From contig NC_092188.1 in assembly GCF_043641665.1 (NCBI RefSeq), forward strand, positions 14,405,704 through 14,469,703: DNA of 64,000 bases, written 5' to 3'. The first letter of the stretch is position 1. Every line of letters begins with the position of its first letter. Made by a program: the position numbers and the translations under genes. Under the pieces are notes generated by a model. That model ran no database searches and was not told the origin of the DNA. It was given only the letters and a program-made list of their open reading frames with translations. This stretch comes from Enoplosus armatus. Lineage: Eukaryota; Chordata; Actinopteri; Centrarchiformes; Enoplosidae. This document shows positions 10,462-21,600 of this stretch, in pieces.

Positions 10462-11189
10462 TAATGAGGTATAAGACTGTCCATGACATGGAGAAACTAA
10501 TACTGCAATTGTACAAATAATTTTCAGAAATGTAACTGAATGTTCTCCTTCACATTATCTCAGACTGAAACATTTATTTCTGACGCAGTTTGATTGATGT
10601 AAACGGAAAATGAAAATGGAAAATTTCATGATTGGCTAAGTGTTTATTTTTAATCCCACAGAGAAAATGCTATTCTAGATCTATACAGTCCTAGAGTCCT
10701 ATGTACAGTAGAGGATATATAAAAAGCCATTATCTGGACAAGAGATCCCAACAATAACTTTAAAAACAGGTATCACATTAGTTTATGGTTCAATATGTGC
10801 AACACCAACAACAAAAGATTTGGTTGACAAAGGGAACTTTCTTTTTCTTTCTTTTCATCTGTCATGTACACTACAGATTTTGAAATAAATTAAATAATAG
10901 TAGTTTGACAAAGATCATTGTGGCTTTCTTGCTATAGAATATAGTAGATTATAAATGACCTTATGGAACAGATATTATTAAATATAGAATCGACAGTGTG
11001 AAATATTGTTTATGAACCACTACACAAACAGCCTTAAGGAAAGTTCATTTCAGCATTGCCCCAACTGCAGTTACTCAACTTCCCCCTCACAACCTTACTC
11101 AGCCCAACTTCCTCTACCATCAAGATGTGAGAAAAACCATCTCTTGGTTGATCTGCACCATTCTTGTATTGTAACTTCCTCTTTTGTAT
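10462..11189. other. 3' flank of receptor 2; no gene
   Basis: AT-rich 3' flank homologous in blocks to the flank of receptor 1. A polyadenylation signal candidate AATAAA lies at 10,884. No protein-like frame was seen. Confidence 0.5.
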
Positions 11190-11778
11190 TTACAGTAACA
11201 TGGTAAATCAGACCTCTCTATGCTGGACCATTGGCTGCCTTGGGACCTCTCTCTCTCTCTCTCCCAGCTGTCGGTGCCTCTCTCCAGATGTTTTGGATCT
11301 GGATCCTTGTACTCCAGGAGATTCAACCTCTCCCTCCGTGTGTGTCGGTTTCTTTCTCCTGAGTGAAAGGTGTGCTTGATGTTTGCCTCTTGTGTATTTG
11401 TGTAGTCTGTCCTCTTCCAGGTTTCCATGGTGGAGAGGAGGTCGTGTGGCTGTTTGGTGACACCTGAAGTGCTCGACGTCTTACCGGATCCATTCTTCAT
11501 ATATATTACAATCGTTTCATAACTTTGTCATGATTGCCCATACTGTAATTTTATTATGTTGGTCTATTTTGTACACACAACATCTATTGCATGTCTGTCC
11601 ATGCTGGGAAAGGGATCCCTCCTCTGTTGCTCTCTTTTTCCCTGTTAAAAGATTTTTTTTGAGGGGAGATTTTCCTTATCCAAATTGAGGGTCTAAGGGC
11701 AGAGAGTATTGGGGTATATTATCTGTGATTTGTGATATTGGGCTATATAAATAAAATTGACTTGACTTGACCAGCAGA
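11190..11778 (+). repeat. Teleost interspersed repeat with TTGAC tail
   Basis: It has a CT-rich start (CTCTCTCTCTCTCTC at about 11,249), the phrase GGGATCCCTCCTCTGTTGCTCTC at about 11,611, a TTTTCCTTATCC phrase, and the end GATATTGGGCTATATAAATAAAATTGA with a short TTGAC tandem tail. I recognise this general layout from many fish sequences. It interrupts receptor-flank sequence present in both duplication units and is absent from unit 1, so it inserted after the duplication. Confidence 0.55.
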
Positions 11779-12125
11779 GGGAACTGTTTCACATATTTAA
11801 GAAAACTCCTGTCAGGGTATGGGAACCTCCTCTGTCATTTTTGATTATGTATACATATTTTTCAGTAGCTCCTCCATCATTGTGTATTCTTCTGATAATT
11901 TAGGCAGCATTTATAATAAATGTGGACATTTTGTTAGCGGATTAGTTTAGATGTAAATGTAAATGCATGATAAACTACCTTTTACAAAATCATTTTTATG
12001 GTGTATGCAAGGTGTCTTTTATAATCCTCTGTCATTTATTTTATCAGTGTTATGATGTTGCTTGATTCAATCTTATAGTAATAGTGTTAATATATAATAT
12101 TATAATAATATATTTGTGGAATAAT

Positions 12126-12360
12126 TATCTCATCAACTAGAATTTTGAGTGAACGTTTCATCCAAGGCCATGCTGCAGAGAGTAAAGAAATATACTATAA
12201 ACCTATGGAAAATGTCCACATTTCAAGAAAGTCCTGCATGAAATCAGATCGTGCTGCTAGTTACTTGGTTGGTTGGTTAATTGGTTAGTTAAGATATAGT
12301 GCATATGTTCGTCTTAACATGTGTTGGGACATTTTACTGCACGCTGTCTTTTTTGTATTT
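12126..12360 (+). repeat. Possible third, geneless remnant of the receptor unit
   Basis: TTTCATCCAAGGCCATGCTG at about 12,157 resembles TTTCAGCCAAGGCCATACTG at 7425. The following TTGGTT-rich and GGGACATTTTACTGCACG sequence resembles 2085-2200 in unit 1. The match is weak and discontinuous. Confidence 0.3.
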
Positions 12361-12364
12361 CGGA

Positions 12365-12537
12365 AAAACGTCATAAACATGCAGCGTGCGTCATGATGTC
12401 ATGGCTGTTACCATTTTAAGAAGCTCGGGGAGAGACAGCCTCGGCCTGCAGCTGTAACTAGTCATCTGCCACAGAGCGGTACTAGCGGGACGCAGCTCAT
12501 AAAATGTACTGTATGCTGAGATGCACCAGATTGTGTG
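12365..12537 (+). promoter_or_regulatory. Promoter and first exon of zinc-finger gene 1
   Basis: A locally GC-rich stretch carries three CRE/ATF-like half or near sites (CGTCA at 12,369 and about 12,389; TGATGTCA at about 12,394). It ends in a strong donor (TTGTGTG/GTAAGTTAAG, exon end 12,537). It would splice to the acceptor at 16,547-16,548. The exon has no long open frame and is most likely 5' UTR. The transcription start was not determined. Confidence 0.5.
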
Positions 12538-13572
12538 GTAAGTTAAGTCTAAATTGGCTGTTTGAGCTAACTGGCTGAATCCTAAATGTCTGTTTATATA
12601 TAAATCACAGTGCCTTTCTCCCCTTGCTAAGTAGCGTTAGCAAGCAGCAGCTAACGTTAGCTATCGTCGGACCACAATATTTGCCCACAGCTCCACATTA
12701 CGTTGAAACATTTTGTGGGCTGCTCGTTTTTTTTCCCGTCTGTAGCTTTATCTTTGTCAAGGCTTCGGCAACGCGTATTCTTTTCAATTCAGCAATAGCT
12801 TTGAAAGTAGGCTAACGTTAACTACCTGTCTAACAGCAATAGATGTCTAAGGGAAGTATTCAGTCGCCCCCTGGCTGCCTTCATCTCCTTTTTAAACATA
12901 CTCGGCTGTTCATGATAATCGTAATATCCTTGTACATAATGGTCATGGACAACGTCAGGGAAGTCCTGTCAAAGCTTTGTGGGCTGGATATAGCTTTAGA
13001 ACAATTGAGACATTTTCACTTGTGCTTACCCTCTGTTATGTAAATATTGTGGTTTCGACAAAAGTTTTAGTATTTGAATTGCAGCATTTCTATTATCACA
13101 GTAAATGTATATATTTCAAAATTACAATTTAGTATTACAAAAAGCCTACATTGAAATTAACCCCCTTACAATATTGCTAAATTAGACACAAATACTGCAA
13201 AGCAACTGCCACTGACTGTCCTTTCATTAATTGAATCTGCCATCCGTTGTTTATTTTGTTGCGCTTTGCAGTTCATTTGCTCACAGACTTGTGTTTGCAA
13301 TTATGTTTTTACAGAGTGCAGTGGTTGATTCCTGTTAGGACCCACAAATTAAGGGTCAGAAATGAGTCAGGCTTTATATAGCCAATATCAATCTATTACT
13401 ATCCGGATCAGCTTCAGCTTGGATCAGATTGAGAATTTACTTGTGGTGGTGGGTGGCAAACAAAGGTTTATAAATAACTCAATCAGTGACCTATACTTAA
13501 TTGTGTTGGCTAACTAAGTTTTTGACACATCACTATGCACTGTGTGTCTGTGTGTTTGGTTTGGTTCGGTTC

Positions 13573-13800
13573 GATATTGTCAATAAAAACAAATAACACA
13601 AACGTCAGTAGTGCTCCATCCAAGACTTTGACTTGTTGATAATTCCTATACAACTATAGCTTGTGCATGTTTATACATGGCAGGCACAACAGACTGACTA
13701 ACATGCACACGTGAAGGCACATTGTAGCGGGGCTCAAGTCCTTGGACCATATGCTTAATTTCTGTAGCGATAAACACTCCTGTGGCATTAGTTATTTCTT
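13573..13800 (-). repeat. Dispersed repeat X, copy 1
   Basis: About 230 bp. The reverse complement of 39,940-40,197 aligns along its whole length: shared phrases include CAGGCACAACAGACTGA, GTGAAGGCACATTG and GGCATTAGTTATT. Class unknown; no coding capacity or clear terminal repeats. Confidence 0.6.
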
Positions 13801-14599
13801 AAGCAAATCTACAGTGAGAGGCTGCTTGAACACTGTGGGGAGAAGGACTCGCTTAAAGCATTGTTTATGCTCGCGCAAACAGGCCACCGTAGATGTCATG
13901 TGATCTTTGAGATTGCATGAAATGCCATGGTGCGTAAAATAAAGTAGTTAAAACGAGTGGAAGATCGTCATAAACAAACATGGCTGCACTCTGCACTAGA
14001 GCTTGTTGTTGTTGAGGAAGAATGTATCTGGTTTTTATTGATTAAATGATTAAATGTGGTGGCAGTCTCTCTCCATGAGTTCAAAATCATGTGGCTGTCC
14101 CTGTGGTCTCTCATAGAGGGGTTGTAGAGGTGCTTGAAATGACGTACCGGCTCGACCAGTCTAGTTTCACAGGCGTTCAGGCATCACATGCATCGAGTAG
14201 TTACAAAAATTCAGAGGTGCACGAGCATGTGCCGTGACAGCTTGCAGAGCCTTCGGCAGGGCGCGATGGGCCCTCACGCCAGAGACACTACGACGACCAT
14301 AAATCCAGCTATAGGAGGCCAAATCCGGCATTGCAGCGAAAACGTCAGTCCTCCGATTCATTTTGAATGAGGGTAATGCCCTTTTGAGTGCATTACCGCC
14401 CCCCTCTGGATTGGGGGTTAACGTTAACAACATAACATCACACAAATGGGCCACGTAGTGTCACTCCCACACCGCCGTACAACCCTGCGTTAATCAGTCT
14501 GAATGGAGCCTTACAGTCTAGGTTTCTCTTGTTACACGGGTAAAACCTGTGCTCTATAATTTCTGTTCCATGCATGCGAATAGTCGAGATAAATTAACT

Positions 14600-14760
14600 A
14601 TTTTGACCGAAGTTTCAATGGTTTGTGTGCATTAGGAAATGACACTTAAGCATCTTGATTGAAAAAAAAAAGAAAATTTGGTTTTAATTTACCTGCGCTG
14701 GTCTTAATCCATCTGGCGGACCGTCCAAATAGAGTCTATGTATGGGAAACACTGGCACCA
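14600..14760 (+). repeat. Dispersed repeat Y, copy 1
   Basis: Aligns with 15,520-15,685: both have GTGTGCATTA(G/T)GAAA, then CTTGATTGA with an A-run, then a phrase ending in CTATGTATGGGAAACACTG. Two copies lie in the same orientation less than 1 kb apart. Class not recognised. Confidence 0.55.
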
Positions 14761-15519
14761 GTTTTCAGTTGTATCATGTCAGTCGGCTTAGCCCGGTTAG
14801 CCAAGTGAGTCAAGCTCATGTAGTGTCACTGCCTCTGAATGGCAAACACAAATGAGAGACCAGAGCAGGAGGATCCTCCCGTGACATTTAGATCCACTGT
14901 ATGGAAGCATTACAGTTTCTGTGGTAGTTACAACGAAAATGAGCAATGATTAGTGTCAAACCGACATACCCGAAGTCGGGTATGTCTTTGGATACACTTC
15001 AAACATGACATTCATGGCGGCATCACCTGAATATGTCAATTGGTGGAACAATGCGAGTCCTCACTGCAGATGCCAAAGTAATAACTAATGCTACAGGAGT
15101 GTTTATGATATGCAACCTTACTCCGTAGAGAATACAGTGTTGCTGGAGTTTTGACCTCCCAAGACTATTGACCTTCTCCGTGCACCTTGGAAGTAAGTGA
15201 AGTTGTGCCAGAAATCCCTACTCTACCCAACACAAATGGCCAGACTGTGAGTGTGTGGGCAACATGTGATGAATTCATGATTAATGTTTCAAGCACACAA
15301 AAAGCTTTATTACAAAGTTAGCTCATGCAGATCATGCAATGCTGCCTGACTGATTCACTGGTACAGCAGCAAAATCAGAGCATGTGGATAATCTGTCAAA
15401 TGTCACTGTCCAACAACTTCAAGGACCAGTATGTAAGATTTAGGGAGATCTATTGGACGAAATGAAATATAATATTCATAAGTATGTTTTCGTTATATTG
15501 TTGTATTCTTGTTCCCCTA

Positions 15520-15685
15520 ATCTGCCAAAATGTCTCGGGTAAAGCTCGTGGTCTGTGTGCATTATGAAAGGACAATTGCGCGTCTTGATTGAGAGAAAAA
15601 AAATAAAAATATTGTAACTTGAATTTTATCTGTCTGGGAGGGCCTGGCCGGGCCAAGGAGAGCCTATGTATGGGAAACACTGTTG
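15520..15685 (+). repeat. Dispersed repeat Y, copy 2
   Basis: The second copy of the element at 14,600-14,760, in the same orientation and with comparable length and end points. See that entry for the shared phrases. Confidence 0.55.
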
Positions 15686-16690
15686 GGAACAGATGAGGCG
15701 GCAGGCTCCTGGGCCGGGCGATGAACGGATGGTTAGTGGGTGAATGGTGTGTTGGGCGAAGAGAAGATGGATCTGGTCTGTAAGGACGAGTGGCCTAACA
15801 AACAACTGACTTTTGTGACTCGCTGCCAGGTGTTGGCAGGCTAGCAATGATTCTGATAACGTACTTGTGCTGATGCTAATTTGGCATATCAGATCAGTGT
15901 CTCCCTTGTGGTCAGGTAAGGTACTATGATCCAACAAAGGGAGGACTGGAATTGGGCCAACAGAATTCTGACCTGTGAATAAGTAGAAGAGTGCGTAGAA
16001 AACTGATGCAGGAACCTCTGTTTTAAAATATGTAAAGGACAATATTTTTCAGTGGGAAAGCACAGATCAGAATTTTAGGTGGTTGATAATGATAGGCCAA
16101 TTGCCACAAAATCTGCATGGTTCAAAGGATTTAGCATCTTTCTTCTGGCTGTTTTGAAAACGCAATGGCACCAAGACTTTTGCTTGGGGTACTATAAATT
16201 GGAAGCTCCAACATCTGCCATTTGTCTGCTACACAAAAACACAGTAACCACAAGCTAGCCAAATTCCAAACATTCTTTGACTGTGCATGAAAGCATCATC
16301 CCAAAAGACAAACAGACCCAGGTGGCAAATTAAGTTCATTTCCACATAAAAAACATGTAATCTTACTTTGGCATTTGAATATGGCGGCACCTGCTCACAG
16401 CAGGTCTTACTTCCACACAGTCAACACCATCAAGCTAAAACACCTTTCCAACCTCAGTGAGACAGGCTAAATCTGTATTGGCAGTCAATCTTTTGTTGAA
16501 ATAACTTAGGCTTCAGTGGTTTGATAATTCTTTTTTTTACCTCCCCAGGTGCTGATACAACATGGAAAACCTCAGCAGAGAGGTGGACACTCAGCTCGTA
16601 AGGACATCTTTTTAGAACCAGTCTGTTTTGAGTGTGGACATACTGATTCCCACATGGAAACCAATTTGTGGGTGTCTGGATAGAGTTTCA

Positions 16691-18646
16691 ATGATACTTG
16701 CAAATCAAAAAATGATGCCGTCAGCACATGGACAAAATAATTTCATCATGGAAAAGCAGAAATCGGTGAATACCATTTCCTCAACTCAGTCGGCTGGAGA
16801 ATCAAGTACCTTCATCTGCACTGAGTGTGGTGATGGGTTCAGCCAGTACTCTAATGTGTTGGCCCACATGGCCATTCATGGACCTTTGGAGTCGTTTTCC
16901 TTTGATGGCTCATCAAATGGATTTGAAGTCCCTCGAGAATATGTGCTACAAGAAAATGGTACACTGACAGTTGTGAATGGCTTGGTGCAGTCACATTCGT
17001 CTGTAAAGCCAGTATCCCCTGGAGTCCTGCCATCACATTTCCCATCCCCTATCAAACCAGTGTCTCCAGCTCTAAGGCCCCAGTCTTCTCCTTATAGAGA
17101 TGTGTTCAGGCCAAGGCCGTCAGACTTGAATTTGGACAAGTCTCGTCAGGGCCATTACCGTTGTGAAATATGTAGCAGATCATTTAACAGCCTGCAGAGT
17201 TTACATCGTCACCAGCAGTATCGAAACACAGAGCGAGGTTACAAGTGTACTTTGTGCTGTAAGATCTTTGAAGGTAGACAGGATCTTAAGAAACACCTCC
17301 AAGACCACGCCAATGAAAGGTTTCACTGCTGTGGTCATTGTGGTAAGCGATTCCTTAAAGTGGATGCACTGAATGCTCATCAAAAAGAAAATCACCTTTC
17401 CCCCAAGGCTACAGCATTCGGTAGATCTGAGAATAAGCAGGAAAAAAAGTTTGAGAAAACGTATCCTTGTAGGAAGTGCAAATTGAATTTTTTCTGGATG
17501 TCAGATTTTCAGGCACATTCACTGTACCATTGCAAAGGAAAAGACCCGGATGCTACTTTTGCATCCGAAATCGAAATTGAATTGAACTCTAAGAACATAG
17601 AAGACCCACCACTTGAAAACTGCTACAGCAATGGTACATCTGTTGATGTTAGGAATGGGGATAGTAAAATCTTTAGGGATAATAGCGGTGAGATTGATAC
17701 TGAATATTCTTTCACACCATACAGATGTGGTTTATGTGGGGATCGTTTCCAAAAGTTAACAGCTCTGAAGGAGCACCATCTCACACATCAAACTCAAGAG
17801 GAAATAGATCAACTGAATCAAGAATCACAAAGAACTGTTAAACGAAGAATACCGCCTAAAGGTAGACGTAGAAGAGGGAGTAATCCAAATGGCAAGCTGC
17901 ATCCTTGCAAGCATTGTCATCGCGTCTTTAATCATTCTAGTAGTTTATCTCGGCACATGAGATACCATAAGGGTACTATGCACACATGTGTATTTTGTGG
18001 TAGACATTTTCCACAGCGTTGTGATTTGAGAAGGCATATAGCCATGTACCATAAAGCTGAATTAGAAAAGAAACCAGGTTTGAAACACTTATACACAACT
18101 CCACAAAGTAGGCCTGCCCCCAATTCTCTTAATGGCGAAAAAAATGTGAGCTCTCCTGACGAAAAAACCAAGAGCTCCTCCGACAATGAACAAACGGCAT
18201 CACCAGAGCAGCATCCTAAGGGGAAACAATCTGGAAAAGCGGGCCGAGTTAACTACAAGTGTCAGGAATGTGGAAAGAGATTTGGGTTGTTATGTGTGTA
18301 CCAAAGGCACTTGCGTTATCACAAAAAGGAACCTAGTAAGTGCCCCAAGTGTCCAGCTCAATTCAGGAATTCTTCATGCCTTGAGCTTCACCTTCAAAGC
18401 CACCCAAGCACTGGAGAAGCAGGTGATGTTGGACAAACGTGTCATGGCACTGGTTCCAGTGGGGACGCTGTGCGAGAAAAGGGTAATGCAGAGGACCTCG
18501 AGGATGACTATATGGACCATGCTCGCAATGATAAAGGAAATTCTTCAGAGGTTCTTTACGAGTGCACTGAGTGCACTGAGACATTCTCATGCTTGGAGAC
18601 GTTTCTTCAGCACCAGACTTCTCATGGCTCAGAAAACAACGGGTAA
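16691..18646 (+). CDS. C2H2 zinc-finger protein with 11 fingers (gene 1)
   Basis: About 651 residues in one exon, counted from the first in-frame ATG after the acceptor at 16,548. A second ATG pair at about 16,712 has better context. Eleven C2H2-type fingers are visible: one near the N-terminus (F-I-C-T-E-C), then after a Ser/Pro-rich spacer a run of four, one more, a basic patch (K-R-R-I-P-P-K-G-R-R-R-R), two, two, and a final finger (Y-E-C-T-E-C) just before the stop. Finger 2 lacks its last His and is probably degenerate. Few TGEKP linkers are present, so this is not a classical KRAB-type array, and no KRAB, SCAN or BTB domain is visible. It is expected to be a nuclear DNA-binding protein; the target is unknown. 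The last finger resembles that of the giant gene at 40,955. A different frame is open from the acceptor to about 16,683, so the true N-terminus is uncertain. Confidence 0.85.
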   Translation: MILANQKMMPSAHGQNNFIMEKQKSVNTISSTQSAGESSTFICTECGDGFSQYSNVLAHMAIHGPLESFSFDGSSNGFEVPREYVLQENGTLTVVNGLVQSHSSVKPVSPGVLPSHFPSPIKPVSPALRPQSSPYRDVFRPRPSDLNLDKSRQGHYRCEICSRSFNSLQSLHRHQQYRNTERGYKCTLCCKIFEGRQDLKKHLQDHANERFHCCGHCGKRFLKVDALNAHQKENHLSPKATAFGRSENKQEKKFEKTYPCRKCKLNFFWMSDFQAHSLYHCKGKDPDATFASEIEIELNSKNIEDPPLENCYSNGTSVDVRNGDSKIFRDNSGEIDTEYSFTPYRCGLCGDRFQKLTALKEHHLTHQTQEEIDQLNQESQRTVKRRIPPKGRRRRGSNPNGKLHPCKHCHRVFNHSSSLSRHMRYHKGTMHTCVFCGRHFPQRCDLRRHIAMYHKAELEKKPGLKHLYTTPQSRPAPNSLNGEKNVSSPDEKTKSSSDNEQTASPEQHPKGKQSGKAGRVNYKCQECGKRFGLLCVYQRHLRYHKKEPSKCPKCPAQFRNSSCLELHLQSHPSTGEAGDVGQTCHGTGSSGDAVREKGNAEDLEDDYMDHARNDKGNSSEVLYECTECTETFSCLETFLQHQTSHGSENNG

Positions 18647-21600
18647 CTATCATATCAGACCCATTAGTTATTGCAACAATCAAGCTCTCAGGAGTTGTTT
18701 TTGAGTCTTTTGAATGCAAATATTTGAATAACTGTATAGATTATGTATTGATGTAAGTTTGTAATGTTTTATTTTGCTATTTAACTACTTTTATACACTT
18801 TTTTTTCTTTGGCATGAGGAGAAAAATTCAGTTTATTGGTAAAATTTCAGAAACCAATAGGAACCAGGGAGTAAGATTTGTCTGGGGAGCGTACTGAATG
18901 ACTTTTAAAAATTAAAAAAGTGGACACAAGTACGAAAGTCAGACATGGGTAAAATGGAAGTTTAAACCTAGTTTTCTCCCACAGGCTATGGTTGTACTTA
19001 ACGTGATGTCCCACCAATTGTTGACTAGCTAGGATTGTTGCCTTTCATTGTATTCTTAGTGGCTACACATGCTGTTATTGTCAATCATATTGCTGCATTT
19101 TCATTGTTTTTAATTGGAAATATGTGATTTTGAGATTTTCTTTAATATGTGCATGTGTATATCTTCTTTTTGAAAGGATAGCATTGTCACTGAATAGATT
19201 TTTTAATTGTGCCATTAAAATTGTACAGCGAAATTACTTTGTGCTATCAGTTTTAATTTGACTCCCTTTTTGCTGCTATTTGGCCTTAAGAAAACCCCAT
19301 TAACTCTGTATTTGTGTTCCTCCTAGTTTTTAGGTTTGATATTTCAGATTTTTATGCAATTGTAGCACAAGCAAGTTAAAGGCAGACAGGAATCCTGGAA
19401 TTCAATGGGGAGTCACTAAATGTTGATAATAAATGTAGGTAAATATATTAGCTACTCCATAAGCAGCTCCTATTGGAAATGTCTGTCTTTGGCGACTCTT
19501 TGTGGTCGTGTCAAAAGACACTGTGGTAGGCAGCAATGCACACTGCTATCCTGAGAGTCTATGAGACACCATACTGTTTGAAATTAAACATTATAATAGT
19601 GTTTAAGAATTTAACCCTTTAACACAGAGTCTGTCGTCTGCGACACGTTTGCGCAAGCGCACTTTGGATTACCATAATTATGTCACGGTTTACGCTAACG
19701 GAAAAATTCCAACGGTTTCTGAAAGCTGAGATGTTTTGCTTTACAGCCAATATGTCATTACGGTAATTTCAATTTTTGGAGCCAGAGTCTGTGCGGTAGT
19801 GATCAGGGAGTGGAGCCGCAAGGTCGAGGTCTCGCCCGACCCAATTGTAAGCACAACTGTCAATCATGACATCTCACTCCCTTTTTATAGCATCAAATAA
19901 CTAATTAAAACCAAACTTTTCAGAAATGTATTTGATGTGTACCTTAATTTTTATTAGTTTGGCCCATGTCCCAAAGAAGAGACATGCCTGTTAAACTGTT
20001 GACACATTTCAAATGGCGCACAAGGCCAATAATTTGGGCTGCACAATGTGGAAGCCAACCAGAAAAATAACTTTTGGCATATGCGATGGGTAAGCAACAT
20101 TGGAATGAATAGGTGCCATCATAGATCACAGTATTTGTTTTTGTAATACTTGCCTGATGTCCCTGGTGGGACATTAAATAAGGTGTCATCACTTCAAGTC
20201 CGAGAGCTTTTAACAGTGCATTGTGGGACTCATCTAGTGAGACTTTGGCACTAAATAGCCCTAGAACATGGCTTATCCTCAGGCAATTGCACCACCTACA
20301 AAACCCGGAACCAGTTTGTGACACCTCTTTAATGGAGAAAAATGTTGGTCATCATGGGTAAATTTGGACCTGTTTGGACCACAGTACAGTTTAGGCAAGA
20401 AACAAGTGGCATACTATTTGGGCAGTGAGCAATAGATTAATTTCATGCCAAAAACATTTAGTAGTGGTTATGGGCCTTTCCCTGGGACAAAGCAGGTCTG
20501 CAAATAAAATGTTTCAGGTCCTTTGCCAACCTTGATTTTATTGTACCAAGTCTGAAATCCTTCTGATACTGCCCAGCACATGCAGCCTTGCAGCTATAGG
20601 TGAAGTGAAATACTTGGTATGTCAGCAACAAATCATTTATTTCTTGTGACCACTGCCTGTTCTTCCTGACTGAAAAGCTTACATTGCAATAAATTCCCTG
20701 TCACACACCACATTCCCACTAGGACAAACAGCACAGTTTTAATGAAAGGCATTGAGAAACAACAATAAACCACATTACATTTGCTCTTTCTGTGGCACAA
20801 CCATCTGATCCCTGTGGTAACATGCACTGTGTGGCCACGTGGGTCTCCCTTAACTGATGACATACATTAGCATTGTCTCTGGTGCCTTTCTGTTTGCTCC
20901 TTATAGTGTTTACCATCTGTTATTTCTCATTGGCCATTTTTTACTCCAAAGGGCAGTGCAGGCCAACTTATCCTTAACAAGCCAAGAAAACTCACTAACC
21001 TGTTCATGGTCTTATGTGTGCTATCATTGATACCAGGTTGCGTTTTATATCAGTGAGCTTTGTTGTCATCTGCTCTCATCTAATCATGTCGTTTTGTCCA
21101 TCAGTTCTTGGACAGCGTGGTCAACGATGGCCAATTTGGCGATTTCTAAAAGATTTTTAATGACATTGGTTGGTATATTTTCAAAGCAACACAGCACATC
21201 TAGCCAATATAGGTGTGAAAATGAAAATAAAAAAACAACTGCTAACTGTGAGTGCACCTATAGATTATGTGACTCATTGGCAACACTCGTGGATTGCTGA
21301 TAAGGGGTGGAGACCAAGACACAACTATGAATAGAGGCAATCTGGATTTGACCTCTGGGGATGAAGACCTTAAACAGAGATGTCACACATATAATCCTGT
21401 CATCACCATGGACATGAAAACTACACATTTCAGGTTGGCTGACAGTGGTTCATTAACATTAAAACTGTGTGTAAGGACATCTCAGACAAATTCCGCGTCA
21501 ATAAGTTATCTAAAAGCCCTGATATACTCCAAAACAGACTCAGACAGTGGAGGTGAGGGCGGTTCTGCATGCTACTGTGTCTGCACAGGCAGATGTGATC

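Larger units (their letters stand above)
12538..16548 (+). other. Inferred first intron of zinc-finger gene 1, with repeats
   Basis: Lies between the donor at 12,538 and the acceptor at 16,548 (TTCTTTTTTTTACCTCCCCAG). It contains no protein-like frame. Repeats noted inside are an interspersed element at about 13,573-13,800 that is inverted relative to 39,940-40,197, a partial relative at about 15,060-15,145, a degenerate MITE-like segment at about 14,263-14,515, and a pair of related segments at about 14,600-14,760 and 15,520-15,685. Confidence 0.45.
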
